This document shows positions 6,266 to 6,296 of a stretch of 6,296 nt of DNA, one piece after another. A program made the translations under genes and the position numbers. Under the pieces are notes generated by a model. It made no database searches and had not been told where the DNA came from. It saw only the letters and a list, made by a program, of their open reading frames with translations. How positions within the stretch are numbered: position 1 is the stretch's first letter; each line of letters begins with the position of its first letter. The stretch comes from CAG-1031 sp964556785. Its GTDB lineage: Bacteria > Bacteroidota > Bacteroidia > Bacteroidales > Muribaculaceae. Location of the stretch: the NCBI GenBank assembly GCA_964556785.1, contig CAZKXM010000098.1, forward strand, positions 1 to 6,296, in the 5' to 3' direction.

Positions 6266-6296
6266 CACTCGCTTTTGAGCGGAGGCTCGGCGAAAG

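Noticed and set aside
6277..6296. Possible start of a tRNA gene (GGAGGCTCGG...)
   Set aside because: Position 8 would be C rather than the near-invariant T, and the rest of the gene is outside the window, so it is not supported.
1..6296. CRISPR arrays, insertion sequences, attachment sites, rRNA or tRNA genes
   Set aside because: No regularly spaced repeats, transposase-like frames, tRNA cloverleaf or rRNA sequence were seen in the window.

Overview
The window holds one complete, self-contained transcription unit: glpA-glpB-glpC-glpT, all on the + strand. It encodes the three-subunit anaerobic glycerol-3-phosphate (G3P) dehydrogenase and a G3P:phosphate antiporter. It is a well-known metabolic system. 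I found no strong evidence of an undescribed system, only several smaller regulatory and intergenic points.

Organism: probably a GC-rich member of the Bacteroidales, for example a Muribaculaceae-like gut anaerobe. This is inference from three signs. Two exact copies of the Bacteroidetes promoter (TTTG, 20 bases, TAnnTTTG) flank the operon. None of the four genes has a clear Shine-Dalgarno sequence. The fragment at the left edge ends like a type IX secretion C-terminal sorting tail. The family level is not certain.

Layout: 1-71 is the 3' end of an upstream gene. 94-129 is a strong intrinsic terminator. 141-172 is the operon promoter. About 173-325 is a leader of roughly 150 bases containing an inverted repeat and a possible 25-codon upstream ORF. 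326-1993 is glpA, 2022-3278 glpB, 3302-4555 glpC and 4618-6012 glpT, with gaps of 28, 23 and 62 bases. A weaker promoter-like sequence lies at the glpC/glpT junction. 6036-6085 is a strong intrinsic terminator. 6086-6233 is non-coding and carries short direct and inverted repeats. 6234-6265 is a second exact promoter that fires off the right edge toward a gene outside the window.

How the genes work together: GlpT brings in external G3P in exchange for phosphate. GlpA (FAD, [2Fe-2S]) with GlpB oxidises it to dihydroxyacetone phosphate. GlpC, with two [4Fe-4S] clusters and two CCG domains, passes the electrons to the membrane quinone pool, presumably menaquinone and then fumarate reductase. No glycerol kinase, glycerol facilitator, glycerophosphodiesterase or glp repressor is in the window. 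The unit as seen is therefore built for G3P salvage rather than free glycerol use, unless those genes lie elsewhere.
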